Shown: positions 44,205 through 56,519, counted from the stretch's first letter. The stretch is 64,000 nt of DNA from Alphaproteobacteria bacterium (GCA_017307375.1 JAFKFH010000003.1:558001-622000); one strand, 5' to 3'. Made by a program: numbers and translations. Notes: generated by a model from the letters alone, not told the origin.

Positions 44205-45389
44205 TCAATCCCGGCCCAGGCGGACCCAGGCACTGTTCTGCGCGCTGGAGGCGACGGCGGCGGCGATGAAGCGCACGCCGTCGACCCCGTCCTCGACCGT
44301 CGGCACGGTCAGGCAGCGCGGATCGGGGCTGCGCTTCTCGCGATGCGCGGTGATCTGCTCGGCGATGTCGCGATAAAGCTGGGCGAAGCCTTCGAGATAG
44401 CCTTCCGGGTGGCCCGACGGGATGCGGCTGGCGAACCCTGCGACCTCGCCGGCACCGGCCCCGGCGCGGCGGATCAGCCGCGGTGGTTCGCCCAGCGGGG
44501 TGAACGTCATCCTGTTGGGTTCTTCCTGCGCCCATTCGATGGCGGCCTTGTCGCCGAAGACGCGCAGGCGCAGGTTGTTTTCCTGTCCGGTCGCCACCTG
44601 GCTCGACCACAGCATGCCGCGGGCGCCGCCGTCGAAGCGCAGCATGACCTGGACATGGTCGTCGAGGCGGCGGCCGGGCACGAAGGTGGTCAGCTCGGCG
44701 GCAAGCTCGGTGCAGCGCAATCCGGTCACGAAGGCGGCGAGGTTGTAGGCATGGGTGCCGATGTCGCCGAGGCAGCCGGCGGGGCCGGAGCGCGCCGGGT
44801 CGGTCCGCCAGTCGGCCTGCTTCTGCCCGGTCTGCTCCAGCGGCGTCGCCAGCCAGTCCTGCGGGTACTCGACCTGGACGACCCGGATCCGGCCAAGCTC
44901 GCCCGCTTCGACCATCGCGCGGGCTTGCCGGACCAGCGGATAGCCGGTGTAGTTGTGGGTCAGCCCGAAGACCAGGCCCGACCGCCTGACCGCGGCGGCC
45001 AGATCCAGCGCATCCTCCAGCGTCGTGGTCAGCGGCTTGTCGCAGATCACATGGATGCCGGCATCGAGAAAGGCGCGGGCGGCGGCATGGTGGACGTGGT
45101 TCGGCGTCACGATCGCGACGACGTCGATGCCGTCGGGCCGCGCCGCCTCGGCCCGTGCCATCGCGTTGAAATCGCCATAGGCGCGGTCGGGCGCGATATG
45201 CAGGTCGGCCGCGGACTCCCTGGCGCGGACCGGTTCGGAGGCCAGCGCGCCGGCCACCAGCTCGTAGGCGTCGTCGAGCCGCGCGGCGATCCGATGCACG
45301 GCACCGATGAAGGCGCCGCGCCCGCCGCCGACCATGCCGAGCCGGAGGCGGCGGGGTACCGTCGCGCCGGCGGTTCCCTCGATGGTCAT
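44205..45389 (-). CDS. Gfo/Idh/MocA-family sugar oxidoreductase
   Basis: A 394-aa NAD(P)-dependent dehydrogenase. The Rossmann motif is [19 protein letters not shown], the conserved catalytic Lys is in [15 protein letters not shown] and the C-terminal domain holds [19 protein letters not shown] with the usual D-x3-H pair. Members oxidise inositols, sugars or sugar acids. ATG 45387-45389 overlaps the epimerase stop (ATGA). Its presence between the importer and xylA suggests that the operon handles a second sugar, or an oxidised or glycosidic form feeding into xylose (inference). Confidence 0.92.
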   Translation of the reverse strand: MTIEGTAGATVPRRLRLGMVGGGRGAFIGAVHRIAARLDDAYELVAGALASEPVRARESAADLHIAPDRAYGDFNAMARAEAARPDGIDVVAIVTPNHVHHAAARAFLDAGIHVICDKPLTTTLEDALDLAAAVRRSGLVFGLTHNYTGYPLVRQARAMVEAGELGRIRVVQVEYPQDWLATPLEQTGQKQADWRTDPARSGPAGCLGDIGTHAYNLAAFVTGLRCTELAAELTTFVPGRRLDDHVQVMLRFDGGARGMLWSSQVATGQENNLRLRVFGDKAAIEWAQEEPNRMTFTPLGEPPRLIRRAGAGAGEVAGFASRIPSGHPEGYLEGFAQLYRDIAEQITAHREKRSPDPRCLTVPTVEDGVDGVRFIAAAVASSAQNSAWVRLGRD

Positions 45390-46444
45390 CGCGTCAGCCC
45401 CAGCAGCTTGCGGTTGGTTTCCATGTCGACGCCCGAACCGGCGAAGTCGTCGAAGGCGCGGCTGACCGCCTGGATGATATGGCTGGCGATGAACGGCGCA
45501 CCCTCGGCCGCGCCCTGCTCGGAATCCTTGATGCAGCATTCCCATTCCAGCACCGCCCAGCCGTCGAAGCCGTACTGGGTCAGCTTGGAGAAGATGCCCG
45601 AGAAGTCGACCTGGCCGTCGCCGAGCGAGCGGAAGCGTCCGGCGCGCTGCGCCCAGTTCTGATAGCCGCCATAGACGCCCTGCCGCCCGGTCGGGTTGAA
45701 CTCGGCATCCTTGACGTGGAACATCTTGATGCGCTGGTGGTAGAAGTCGATGAACTGCAGGTAGTCGAGTTGCTGCAGCACGAAATGGCTGGGGTCGTAG
45801 AGGATCGAGGCGCGCGGATGATTGCCGACGCGGTCGAGGAACATCTCGAACGTCACGCCGTCGTGCAGGTCCTCGCCGGGATGGATCTCGTAGGCGAGAT
45901 CGACGCCGGCGGCGTCGAAGGCGTCGAGGATCGGGCGCCAGCGCCGGGCCAGTTCGTCGAAGGCGGTCTCGACCAGGCCTGCCGGACGCTGCGGCCAGGG
46001 ATAGAGATAGGGCCAGGCCAGCGCGCCGGAAAACGTGACATGCGCCTTGAGGCCGAGATGGGCCGACGCCTTGGCCGCCATCATCAGCTGGTCGACCGCC
46101 CATTCCTGGCGCGCCTGCGGGTTGCCGCGCACCTCTGCGGCCGCGAAACCGTCGAAGGCGAGGTCATAGGCCGGGTGTACCGCGACCAGCTGGCCCTGCA
46201 GATGGGTCGACAGCTCGGTCACCTCCAGGCCGTGCCGGGCCAGCGTGCCGCGCACGTCGTCGCAATAGCCCTTGCTCTCCGCCGCGCGGGCCAGATCGAA
46301 CAGCCGGCCGTCCCAGGACGGGATCTGCACGCCCTTGTAGCCGTGCCCGGCGGCCCAGCCGGCAATGGCATCAAGACTGTTGAACGGGGCGGCGTCGCCG
46401 GCGAACTGGGCAAGGAAGATGGCGGGGCCTTTGATCGTCTTCAT
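45386..46444 (-). CDS. Sugar phosphate isomerase/epimerase (AP endonuclease 2 family)
   Basis: A 352-aa xylose-isomerase-like TIM-barrel protein. Visible metal-binding segments: [15 protein letters not shown] (Glu, His), [15 protein letters not shown] (Asp, His), [13 protein letters not shown] (His, Asp) and [12 protein letters not shown] (Glu). Such proteins isomerise or epimerise keto-sugars and often accompany Gfo/Idh dehydrogenases in sugar operons, as they do here. The specific substrate is unknown. It is separated from the binding-protein gene by a 63-bp gap with a hairpin. Confidence 0.92.
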   Translation of the reverse strand: MKTIKGPAIFLAQFAGDAAPFNSLDAIAGWAAGHGYKGVQIPSWDGRLFDLARAAESKGYCDDVRGTLARHGLEVTELSTHLQGQLVAVHPAYDLAFDGFAAAEVRGNPQARQEWAVDQLMMAAKASAHLGLKAHVTFSGALAWPYLYPWPQRPAGLVETAFDELARRWRPILDAFDAAGVDLAYEIHPGEDLHDGVTFEMFLDRVGNHPRASILYDPSHFVLQQLDYLQFIDFYHQRIKMFHVKDAEFNPTGRQGVYGGYQNWAQRAGRFRSLGDGQVDFSGIFSKLTQYGFDGWAVLEWECCIKDSEQGAAEGAPFIASHIIQAVSRAFDDFAGSGVDMETNRKLLGLTR

Positions 46445-46472
46445 GGCGGCGGTCTCCGGAATTGAGAGGAAG

Positions 46473-46499
46473 ACGGGGGACGGACCGGCCGCCCCCCGT
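46473..46499 (-). terminator. Intercistronic hairpin after the sugar-binding protein gene
   Basis: ACGGGGG (46473-46479) pairs with CCCCCGT (46493-46499) in the 63-bp gap between the binding-protein and epimerase genes. On the minus strand it is followed by a pyrimidine-rich CTTCCTCTC. Such stem-loops after binding-protein genes commonly protect the upstream message or attenuate readthrough, so that binding protein exceeds the enzymes. Confidence 0.45.
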
Positions 46500-46507
46500 G
46501 CGCACGA

Positions 46508-47461
46508 TCAGAACGGCGAGTCGGGGAAATAGTATTCCTTGGCGTTTTCCTTGGTGATCAGCGGGGCGCCGATCACGTAGGTGCCACGCACCGGCGCACC
46601 GGCGTAGAAGTTCAGGGCAGTGACCTCCATCGCGGTCGAGATCATCGCCGGCGGGTAGAGCACGTCGACGGGAATCAGCTTGTCGCCGTCCATCACGCGC
46701 TTGATCATCTCCTTCATGCCGGCGCCGCCGACGACGAACATCTCGCCCTCGCGCTTGGCCTGCTTCAGCGCTTCCAGGACGCCGACGGCGATGTCGTCGT
46801 CCTGGGCCCAGACCGCGTCGATCTTGGGAAAGCGGGCGAGGTAGTCCTGCATCACCTTGAAGCCGTCGTCGCGGTTCCAGTTGGCATACTGCTTGTCGAG
46901 CACCTTGATCTCGGTGCCCTTGATCGCTTCCTCGAAGGCCTTGACGCGCTCGTCGTCGATCACGGTCGGGATGCCGCGCAGCACGACGATGTTGCCCTTG
47001 CCGTTCAGCCGGCCCTTGATGTACTCGCCCGAGACGCGGCCGAGCTCGGGGTTGTTGCCGGCGACATAGACGTCCTGGATGGTCGGGTCCTTCAGGCCGC
47101 GGTCGACCACGGTGATGAAGGCGCCGGACTTCTTGACCTGCTGCACCGGTGCGGTCAGCGGGTCGGATTCGAAGGGCAGCACCACCAGCGCATTGATCTT
47201 CTGTACCGTCACGAGGTCTTCGAGATCGTTGGCCTGCACGGTGGCCGAGGCCGCCGGCTTGACGATGACCTTCAGCCCGGGATAGCGCTTCTGCAGCAGT
47301 TCCGCGGTGCGCTTGGCGTGGAAGTTGAGGCCGCCGGCCCAGCCATGGGTGGCGGCGGGGATCGAAACCCCCATCACGACGTTCTTGGCCTCCTGCGCGG
47401 CGGCCTGGCCGATCATCAGCGCGGTGGCCAAGGCCGCCGTAAGGCCGATCTTCCTGAGCAT
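46508..47461 (-). CDS. Periplasmic sugar-binding protein (RbsB/XylF-like)
   Basis: A 317-aa type I periplasmic binding protein with a signal peptide (about 1-22, ending GQAAAQ). Sugar-binding family features: VVMGVSIPAATHGWAGGLNF, INALVVLPFESDPLTAPVQQ, GAFITVVDRGLKD, DAVWAQDDDIAVGVLEALKQ and the ending DSPF. AGGGAGAG precedes ATG 47459-47461 at seven bases. It delivers an aldopentose-like sugar to the neighbouring permease; xylose is the first guess from xylAB, but ribose-type ligands cannot be excluded. Confidence 0.92.
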   Translation of the reverse strand: MLRKIGLTAALATALMIGQAAAQEAKNVVMGVSIPAATHGWAGGLNFHAKRTAELLQKRYPGLKVIVKPAASATVQANDLEDLVTVQKINALVVLPFESDPLTAPVQQVKKSGAFITVVDRGLKDPTIQDVYVAGNNPELGRVSGEYIKGRLNGKGNIVVLRGIPTVIDDERVKAFEEAIKGTEIKVLDKQYANWNRDDGFKVMQDYLARFPKIDAVWAQDDDIAVGVLEALKQAKREGEMFVVGGAGMKEMIKRVMDGDKLIPVDVLYPPAMISTAMEVTALNFYAGAPVRGTYVIGAPLITKENAKEYYFPDSPF

Positions 47462-47494
47462 TGTTTTTCTCTCCCTGGTTATGAAGTTTTCAGA

Positions 47495-48496
47495 CTACTT
47501 GCGCGCGGCGATCGACCGCTGCAGCAGCACGGCCGCAACGATGATCAATCCCTGCACGGCGCCGTTCAGATATTCCGACACCATGTTCGACAGATTCATG
47601 ATGTTGCCGATCAGGGCCAAGGTGACTGCCCCGATGATCGAGCCGCCGATCCGGCCGTAACCACCCTTCAGCGCCGTGCCGCCGATGATCACGGCAGTGA
47701 TCGCCTCCAGCTCCCACAACAGCCCGGTGGTGGCCGAGGCCGAACCCAGCCGCGGCACATAGATCAGGCAGGCGATGGCGACGCAAACCCCCTGCAGCAC
47801 GTAGGTCAGCGTCTTGATGCGGTCGATGTTGATCGCCGAATAGCGGGCCACGTCCTCGTTCGAGCCGATGGCAAAGCAGTAGCGGCCGAAGCGGGTGAAA
47901 TAGAGCAGCATGGCCCCGACCGCGCCGACCACGGCCAGTACCCAGAGCGGCCAGGGAATGCCCAGCATGCCTTCGTAGTAGACCGGGCGGTAGACCGCGC
48001 GCAGCTGGGTATTGAGCGACAGCGTTCCGCCGTCGGCCAGGTAGGTGACGAGCGAGCGGTAGATGCCCATCGTGCCCAAGGTGACGATGAAGGCTTCTAT
48101 CCGGCCGCGCGTGATCACGAGGCCGTTGACCAGGCCTGCCGCGGCGCCGACGACGATGCCGACCAGCATGCCCAGCACGACGGTGCCCCAGCCCGCGCCG
48201 AACTCGCGCATCAGCCAGTTCATCGCGATGATCATCACGCCCGAGACGAAGGCTGCCATCGCCCCGACCGACAGGTCGAGGCCGCCGGCGGTGATCACGA
48301 AGGTCGCGCCGACCGCGATGATGGCGATGAACGCCGAGCGGGTCAGCACGTTGGTCAGGTTGCCGGTCGACAGGAAGGCGGAATTGACCAGCGCGCCGAG
48401 GATGAACAGCGCGACCAGCGCGATCAGCGGCGCGGCCAGCCGCAGGTCGAGGCGGAACGGCAGGCGGGCGGGCTTGGGCTGCGGCACGGCGGTCAT
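47495..48496 (-). CDS. Sugar ABC importer permease (RbsC type)
   Basis: A 333-aa BPD_transp_2 permease with about ten hydrophobic helices. Family hallmarks: AVGATFVITAGGLDLSVGAM, ALINGLVI-type segment AAAGLVNGLVITRGRIEAFI, TLGTMGIYRSLV, and GSNEDVARYSAINIDRIKTL in the EAA-like loop, then TGLLWELEAITAVIIGGTAL. Its ATG overlaps the ATPase stop (ATGA at 48493-48496). Confidence 0.95.
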   Translation of the reverse strand: MTAVPQPKPARLPFRLDLRLAAPLIALVALFILGALVNSAFLSTGNLTNVLTRSAFIAIIAVGATFVITAGGLDLSVGAMAAFVSGVMIIAMNWLMREFGAGWGTVVLGMLVGIVVGAAAGLVNGLVITRGRIEAFIVTLGTMGIYRSLVTYLADGGTLSLNTQLRAVYRPVYYEGMLGIPWPLWVLAVVGAVGAMLLYFTRFGRYCFAIGSNEDVARYSAINIDRIKTLTYVLQGVCVAIACLIYVPRLGSASATTGLLWELEAITAVIIGGTALKGGYGRIGGSIIGAVTLALIGNIMNLSNMVSEYLNGAVQGLIIVAAVLLQRSIAARK

Positions 48497-50019
48497 GCGG
48501 CCCCTTTCATCTCCGAGGTTTTAAGGCCGGTGGCGTAGCGGACGATTTCGCCTTCATTGACGTCGCCGCCTTCGAGAATCCCGGCCAGCCGGCCGGCGCG
48601 CATCACCGCGACCCGGTGGCACAGCCCGATGACCTCGGGCAATTCCGACGAGATGACGATGCAGGCGCGGCCCTGGGCCGCGGCCTCGGCAATGAAATGA
48701 TAGATCTGCTGCTTGGTGCCGATATCGATGCCCCGGGTCGGTTCGTCGAAGATGACGATCTCCGGATCGATCTCCATCACCTTGGCCAGCATCAGCTTCT
48801 GCTGGTTGCCGCCCGACAGCGCGCGCACGGCGAGATCGCGACGCCCGGCGCGCACGTCGAAGGTGGCGACCGCCCGGTCCAGCGCCTTGGTCTCGGCCCG
48901 GGCATCGAGGAACGGCCCGGGGCAGAGGCGGTCGAGCGCCAGCAGCGTGACGTTCGGCGCCATCTGCATGTCGAGCAGCAGCCCCTTGCCCTTGCGATCT
49001 TCGGTCAGGTAGACGATGCGCTCGGCCACCGCGTCGCGCGCATCGCGCAGCGCCACCTCGCGGCCGCGCCGGCGCACCCGGCCGGTTTTCGGGCGCAGCC
49101 CGACCAGGCCTTCGACCAGCTCGGTCCGGCCGGCCCCGATCAGCCCGGCGAAGCCCAGGATCTCGCCGCGGCGAAGGGCGAACGACACCCCTTCGACCAG
49201 CCCGGGCACGCCAAGCCCCGCGACCTCCAGCACGACCTCGGCCTCGGCCGAGGGCGGCGCCTTGGCCGGATAGAGATCGGCCAGTTCGCGGCCGACCATC
49301 AGATGGGCCATGTCGTCCTGGCTGAGCTCGGCCGCCGCGCGGCTCGCGACCAGGCGCCCGTCGCGCAGCACGGTGACGCGGTCGGCCACCGCCTTCACCT
49401 CGTCGAGCTTGTGCGAGATATAGGCGATGGCGACCCCTTGCGCCTTCAGCCGGTCGATCAGGCGGAACAGGGCGGCGGCTTCGGTCGGGGTCAGCACCGC
49501 CGTCGGCTCGTCCATGATCAGCACGCGCAGGCGCCGCGACGTGGCCTTGGCAATCTCGACCATCTGCTTGTCGGAGACCGACAGGTCGGCGACGCGCGCG
49601 GTGGCCGGCACCCGGCATTCCAGCGCATCGAGCCATTCCCGGGTCATTCGGCGCATCCGCGCCTTGTCGAGAAACGGGCCGCGCGTCAGTTCGCGCCCCA
49701 GGAAGATGTTCTCCTCGACGGTCAGGTGTTCGGCCAGGTTGAATTCCTGATGGATCAGGACGATGCCGCGGGCTTCGCCGTCCGGCCCGCCGGACAGGGT
49801 GATCGGCTGGCCGTCGAGCACTACCTGGCCTTCGGTCGGGTGATGGTAACCCGACAGGATCTTCATCAGGGTGGATTTGCCCGCGCCGTTCTCGCCGATG
49901 ATCGCATGGACCTGCCCGGCCTCGAGCCGCAGCCCGATCTGATGCAGCACCTGGACGGGCCCGAAGCTTTTCGCGACCCCGACCACCGCCAGCACGGGCG
50001 TTTCCGCCTGCGGATCCAT
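48493..50019 (-). CDS. Sugar ABC importer ATPase, duplicated (RbsA/XylG type)
   Basis: A 508-aa ATPase with two nucleotide-binding domains. The first has Walker A GENGAGKSTLMKILSG, signature LSVSDKQMVEIAKA and Walker B VLIMDEPTAVLTPTEA. The second has GLIGAGRTELVEGL, signature RALSGGNQQKLMLAKVM and Walker B IVIFDEPTRGIDIGTK. The degenerate second Walker A is normal for the family. It is the first gene of the xyl operon. The start is uncertain: ATG 50017-50019 is listed, and ATG 50029-50031 is an in-frame alternative with GGGGA only one base before it. Confidence 0.93.
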   Translation of the reverse strand: MDPQAETPVLAVVGVAKSFGPVQVLHQIGLRLEAGQVHAIIGENGAGKSTLMKILSGYHHPTEGQVVLDGQPITLSGGPDGEARGIVLIHQEFNLAEHLTVEENIFLGRELTRGPFLDKARMRRMTREWLDALECRVPATARVADLSVSDKQMVEIAKATSRRLRVLIMDEPTAVLTPTEAAALFRLIDRLKAQGVAIAYISHKLDEVKAVADRVTVLRDGRLVASRAAAELSQDDMAHLMVGRELADLYPAKAPPSAEAEVVLEVAGLGVPGLVEGVSFALRRGEILGFAGLIGAGRTELVEGLVGLRPKTGRVRRRGREVALRDARDAVAERIVYLTEDRKGKGLLLDMQMAPNVTLLALDRLCPGPFLDARAETKALDRAVATFDVRAGRRDLAVRALSGGNQQKLMLAKVMEIDPEIVIFDEPTRGIDIGTKQQIYHFIAEAAAQGRACIVISSELPEVIGLCHRVAVMRAGRLAGILEGGDVNEGEIVRYATGLKTSEMKGAA

Positions 50020-50055
50020 CCTGGTTTCCATTCCCCGTTTCGGCCCGCCGTGGCT

Positions 50056-50109
50056 TGACCGATTTTGTTTTGTGTCCATACATAAATTGACCAGCAGGCG
50101 ACTTGTCAA
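50056..50109 (-). promoter_or_regulatory. xyl operon promoter and overlapping operator
   Basis: On the minus strand a perfect -35 TTGACA (50109-50104) is followed after 17 bases by TTTATG (50086-50081), a weak -10. The predicted start is near 50074. Immediately downstream lies CAAAATCGGTCA (50067-50056), the exact 12-mer found as an inverted pair at 6584-6629. Three plus-strand TTGACC copies occur in this intergenic region (50055, 50087, 50183). Position just after +1 suits a repressor site, presumably for the divergent ROK protein. Confidence 0.55.
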
Positions 50110-50216
50110 GGCAGGTTTTGCGGCCATAGCTCGCGCCGGTGGCGTAACATCCCGGGTATTTCTGCCTTTTATCGGAACTAATTTGACCGCGGCGCGGCCG
50201 TATCGGATAGGTGGAT

Positions 50217-51485
50217 ATGGACAAGAGCGCGACGATGCAGACCGCCGACCCCGAACTGATGCGGGCAATCAACCGCTTCCACGTCCTCGATACCCTGCGG
50301 CGGTTCGAGCCGATCAGCCGCGTCGAGATCGGGGCGCGGACGCGGCTGGCGCGGGCGACCGTCTCCGCCATCGTATCCGACCTGATTGCCGAGGGCCTGG
50401 TGCGCGAAGGGCTGGCCGACGAGGTCGCCGAAGGCACCGGCCCTGCCGCCGGCCGCGGCCGGCCGCGCATCATGCTGCGGATGAACCCGCAGGCCGCGCA
50501 TGTCGTCGGCATCAAGCTGTCGCTGCACCAGATCGCCATTCTCGTCACCAACCTCAAGGCGGAGGTGCTGCTCTCGCTGGTTCTGCCGGTGCGGACCGAG
50601 CGCATTGCGCCCGAGGTCATCGCCGACCTGCTGGAAGACGGCGTGCGCAATTCGGTGGCCAAGGCCGGCTTGCGGCTCGGCGACATCCTCGGCATCGGCA
50701 TCGGCGTGCCGGGGTTCATCGATCACGGCGCCGGTGTCGTGACCTGGAGCCCGATCTTCGGCCGCGCGATGCCGGCTTTCGCCCGCATGGTCGGCGACCG
50801 CCTCGGCGTGCCGACGATCATGGAGAACGACGTGAACCTGGTGACCCTGGCCGAACGCTGGTTCGGCCAGGGCCAGGACATCGACGACTTCATGGTGGTC
50901 ACGGTCGAGCACGGCGTCGGGATGGGCCTGTTCCTGAACGGCGAACTCTATCGCGGCCATCACGGCCTCGGCGCCGAGTTCGGCCATGTCAAGCTGGGGC
51001 TGGACGGCCCGCGCTGCCGCTGCGGTCAGACCGGCTGCATCGAGGCCCATGCCGCCGACTACGCGATCCTGCGCGAGGCGGCGCGTATCATCGAGCTGCC
51101 CGACGTGACCGATGCCTTCGCCGCCCACCAGGCCATCGCCGAGGTGACCAGACTGGCGCTGGAAGGCGACGAACGGCTGGCCGCGCTGTTCACCCGTGCC
51201 GGCGCCGCGCTGGGCCTCGGCATCGCCAATCTCTGCAACGTGCTCAACCCGGCGCGGGTCATCGTCTCGGGGGCCGGCACGCGGGCCGGCAGCCTACTGC
51301 TCGACCCGCTGAGGGCGACGATGGAAACGAACCTGATTTCGGCCCTGCAGGGGCGAATCGACGTCCTGGTCGAACCGTGGGGCGACGACGTCTGGGCCCG
51401 CGGCGCGGCGTCGCTGGTGCTGGAAGGGATCTATCGCGCGCCGTGGAGCCGCGTCGACCGCCCCAAGGCGCTGATCGGGGCGTGA
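50217..51485 (+). CDS. ROK-family transcriptional regulator (XylR/NagC-like)
   Basis: A regulator of about 422 aa. An N-terminal winged helix (HVLDTLRRFEPISRVEIGAR, then TRLARATVSAIVSDLIAEGL) is followed by a ROK sugar-kinase-like domain. That domain has GIGIGVPGFID, ENDVNLVTLAE, the ROK signature from VTVEHGVGMGLFLNG to GLGAEFGHVKLG, and the zinc motif CRCGQTGCIEAHAA. ROK repressors bind a sugar or sugar phosphate. Divergent from the xyl operon, so xylose or a relative is the probable inducer. GGATAGG precedes ATG 50217; GTG 50211 and ATG 50235 are alternatives. Confidence 0.92.
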   Translation: MDKSATMQTADPELMRAINRFHVLDTLRRFEPISRVEIGARTRLARATVSAIVSDLIAEGLVREGLADEVAEGTGPAAGRGRPRIMLRMNPQAAHVVGIKLSLHQIAILVTNLKAEVLLSLVLPVRTERIAPEVIADLLEDGVRNSVAKAGLRLGDILGIGIGVPGFIDHGAGVVTWSPIFGRAMPAFARMVGDRLGVPTIMENDVNLVTLAERWFGQGQDIDDFMVVTVEHGVGMGLFLNGELYRGHHGLGAEFGHVKLGLDGPRCRCGQTGCIEAHAADYAILREAARIIELPDVTDAFAAHQAIAEVTRLALEGDERLAALFTRAGAALGLGIANLCNVLNPARVIVSGAGTRAGSLLLDPLRATMETNLISALQGRIDVLVEPWGDDVWARGAASLVLEGIYRAPWSRVDRPKALIGA

Positions 51486-51514
51486 GCACCCTTTTCCAGC
51501 CCACGGTCGGCGAT

Positions 51515-51541
51515 GCGGCCGGGCCTCCGTCACCCGGCCGC
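51515..51541 (+). terminator. Hairpin terminator candidate after the ROK gene
   Basis: GCGGCCGGG (51515-51523) and CCCGGCCGC (51533-51541) form a perfect nine-base stem with a nine-base loop, 29 bp after the ROK stop. No T-run follows, so termination strength is uncertain. The rest of 51486-51646 shows no gene. Confidence 0.5.
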
Positions 51542-51646
51542 GGCGACATCGGGTCGCAGTGACGGCCGCCGGCCCGCTGACTTAAACCTGCGTCCGGTTG
51601 CCAATGCCGATTTGATTTGCAGGCTGACCTGCGCCGTAATTGAACG

Positions 51647-51985
51647 ATGAACAGCGCACCCCGTTTGACCCTGCAGCGGCAGATCCTGCTGACCCTCCTC
51701 CTCGTTGGGGCGGCGATCGTTCCCGTCCTGCTGGGCGGCCTGATCCCGCCGGCCGATGCGCGCCGCGTCGCCGTGTGGGCACCGGGCGAGGATGTCCTGG
51801 CCGTGCTGGCCCGCCTTGATCCGGCCGCCGATGTCCGCGTGGTGGCCGAAGGTGCGACCGCAAGCCTTTTCGTGCTGGCCTCGGCCGATCAGCCCTTGCC
51901 GGTGCTGCTCGGCCGCGCCGGGTTGCATTTCCAATTCGATCCGCGGCTCATCGATGCCTGCCGCCCCCGCCCGTCAAGAGGATGA
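51647..51985 (+). CDS. Small membrane-anchored hypothetical protein upstream of a chemoreceptor
   Basis: A 112-aa protein. One hydrophobic helix near the N-terminus (about 13-33, [20 protein letters not shown]) is followed by a small alpha/beta-looking domain predicted on the far side of the membrane ([40 protein letters not shown]). It ends four bases before the chemoreceptor ATG, so the two are cotranscribed. The ribosome-binding site is weak. I do not recognise the family. An accessory or ligand-presenting protein for the receptor is possible, but that is inference. Confidence 0.6.
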   Translation: MNSAPRLTLQRQILLTLLLVGAAIVPVLLGGLIPPADARRVAVWAPGEDVLAVLARLDPAADVRVVAEGATASLFVLASADQPLPVLLGRAGLHFQFDPRLIDACRPRPSRG

Positions 51986-51989
51986 AACA

Positions 51990-53642
51990 ATGTCCCAGGA
52001 TGTCCTGCCCGCGCCGCTGATCCGCCTGCGCTCGATCGCCTCCCGCCTGCTGGTCGGGCTGTTGTGGCTGCAGCTTCCGGTGCTCGGGGCGATTGGCTGG
52101 ATCAACGGTACCAGCGTGCTCGGCGCGCTCGCCGCGGGCGTCATCCTGGCCGGTCTTGCAACCGCTAGCCTGTTCCTGGCCGGACCAGCCGAGCCAGCGA
52201 CGCGCTATCTGGTCTCCGTGGCGATGATCGGCATGGTCTCGCTGCTGGTCTGGCAGGCGGCCGGGCCGTGGCAGATCGACCTGCACATGGTCTATTTTGC
52301 AGCCTTCGCCATGCTGGCCGCCTACTGCGACTGGCGCAGCGTGCTGCTGGCCGCGGTCGTCACCGCCGTCCATCATCTGGCGCTCAACTTCCTGCTGCCC
52401 TATGCGGTGTTTCCCGACGGCGCGGCCTTCAGCCGGGTGGTGCTGCACGCGGTCGTCGTCGTGCTCGAATGCGGAGTGCTGGTCTGGCTGTGCCTGACCC
52501 TCGAACGGGCGATCACGGTCGCGTCCCGTGCGGCGGCAACGGCAGAGGCACAGGTCAGCCAGCTCGAGGAACTTGAAGTGGCCCGTGCCGCTGCCGCCGC
52601 GAAGGCAAATGCCGAGCGTGCCGCCGCCGAGGCGGCGCGGTCCGAGCAGGCCGCGCGCGAGCGCGAGATCGTCGACGAGCAGCGCCGCCGCGATCAGGAG
52701 GAGGTCGAGCGCCGCAGCGCCGAACTGGCCCGCGAGCGCGAAACCGCCGCCACGCTCGCCGAGTCGGTGCGTGCCCTGGAAGCCCAGCAGGCTCGTTCCG
52801 AAGCGATCGTTAAGCTGGCGATGGCCTTCCGCGCTACCGTCGGGGCGGTTGCCGATGACGTTGCCGCCGCCGCGGCCGAGATGCGCGAGGCGTCGGCGGC
52901 GATGGCACAGCTGGCCGGCGAGACCGGCGCGCGATCGGAAAGTGCCGACCAGTCAGCTGCCGCCGCGGCGGCCGGCATCCAGTCGATCGTTGCCGCGACC
53001 GAACAGCTTGCCGGGTCGGTTCGCGACGTCGCGGCGCGGGTCGACGTCGCCTCCTCGACCGCCGGCGCCGCCGTCCGGGAGGCGGCCGAGGCCGATCGGA
53101 TCATGCGTGCGCTGATCGCGGCGGCCGATCAGATCGGTGCCATCGTCGGGCTGATCACGGCCATCGCCGGCCAGACCAATCTGCTGGCCCTGAACGCGAC
53201 CATCGAGGCGGCCCGGGCGGGCGAGGCCGGTAAGGGGTTCGCCGTCGTCGCCTCGGAAGTGAAGAACCTTGCCAACCAGACCGCGAAGGCCACCGACGAA
53301 ATCGGGGCGAAGATTTCCGAAATGCAGGGCTCGACCCAAAGCGCGGTCGCGGCGATCGGGGCGATTTCGGCGACGATCCGGCGGATCAGCGACGAGTCCG
53401 GCGCCATTGCCGCCGCCGTGCGCGAGCAAGAGGCCGGTACCCGCTCGATCGCCCGCAACATCGAGGCGGCCGCGGTCGGGGCCGAGGCAGCCTCGGCCGG
53501 GGTGCGCCAGGTGCGATCAGCCTCCAACGAAGCCTTCGATACCGCGGCAGGCCTGCGCCAGTCGGCCGCCGGGCTGAATGGCAAGGCCGATCACCTGCGG
53601 GCCGAGGTGCGCGACTTTGTCACCCGCCTCGATGCCGTCTGA
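51990..53642 (+). CDS. Methyl-accepting chemotaxis protein with polytopic N-terminus
   Basis: A 550-aa chemoreceptor. Instead of a periplasmic sensor it has about six closely packed hydrophobic helices (about 20-172) containing several His residues: [37 protein letters not shown] and [13 protein letters not shown] long Ala/Glu/Arg coiled coil follows (about 175-280), without a HAMP domain. The signalling domain has the invariant hairpin [20 protein letters not shown] and [17 protein letters not shown]. No C-terminal CheR/CheB tether is seen. ATG 51990 follows AAGAGGA. It should signal to CheA/CheW arrays; the ligand is unknown. Confidence 0.93.
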   Translation: MSQDVLPAPLIRLRSIASRLLVGLLWLQLPVLGAIGWINGTSVLGALAAGVILAGLATASLFLAGPAEPATRYLVSVAMIGMVSLLVWQAAGPWQIDLHMVYFAAFAMLAAYCDWRSVLLAAVVTAVHHLALNFLLPYAVFPDGAAFSRVVLHAVVVVLECGVLVWLCLTLERAITVASRAAATAEAQVSQLEELEVARAAAAAKANAERAAAEAARSEQAAREREIVDEQRRRDQEEVERRSAELARERETAATLAESVRALEAQQARSEAIVKLAMAFRATVGAVADDVAAAAAEMREASAAMAQLAGETGARSESADQSAAAAAAGIQSIVAATEQLAGSVRDVAARVDVASSTAGAAVREAAEADRIMRALIAAADQIGAIVGLITAIAGQTNLLALNATIEAARAGEAGKGFAVVASEVKNLANQTAKATDEIGAKISEMQGSTQSAVAAIGAISATIRRISDESGAIAAAVREQEAGTRSIARNIEAAAVGAEAASAGVRQVRSASNEAFDTAAGLRQSAAGLNGKADHLRAEVRDFVTRLDAV

Positions 53643-53667
53643 GCGGGCGTCCTGCCCGCAGGCAGCG

Positions 53668-53696
53668 TTGACAGCGGGACTTACGGCCCTTATCTG
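53668..53696 (+). promoter_or_regulatory. Candidate secA promoter
   Basis: TTGACA (53668-53673) is followed after 17 bases by TATCTG (53691-53696), a partial -10 match. The predicted leader before secA is about 150 nt. The 214-bp gap 53643-53856 otherwise contains only a weak GCGGGC/GCCCGC hairpin (53643-53659) after the chemoreceptor gene. Confidence 0.4.
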
Positions 53697-53856
53697 AGAG
53701 ACCAACCCACAGAGCGCGCATCAGCGTTCATGGCTTGTTCCCTTTTACTCTCCAGGGCGCCGGCCCGCTCAGCGGACAGACATTTCGAGACGACAGGCCG
53801 CGGTAGGGCCGGACGAGCCGAACCGCCGGACCTGGTTTGACAGACGAGGACTACGC

Positions 53857-56508
<2,652 letters not shown>

Positions 56509-56519
56509 GGCGCCGCGGG

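Noticed and set aside
51583-51613. Possible sigma-28 promoter before the chemoreceptor pair: TAAA, then GCCGATTT
   Set aside because: The spacer is 19 bases rather than about 15, too long for this promoter class.
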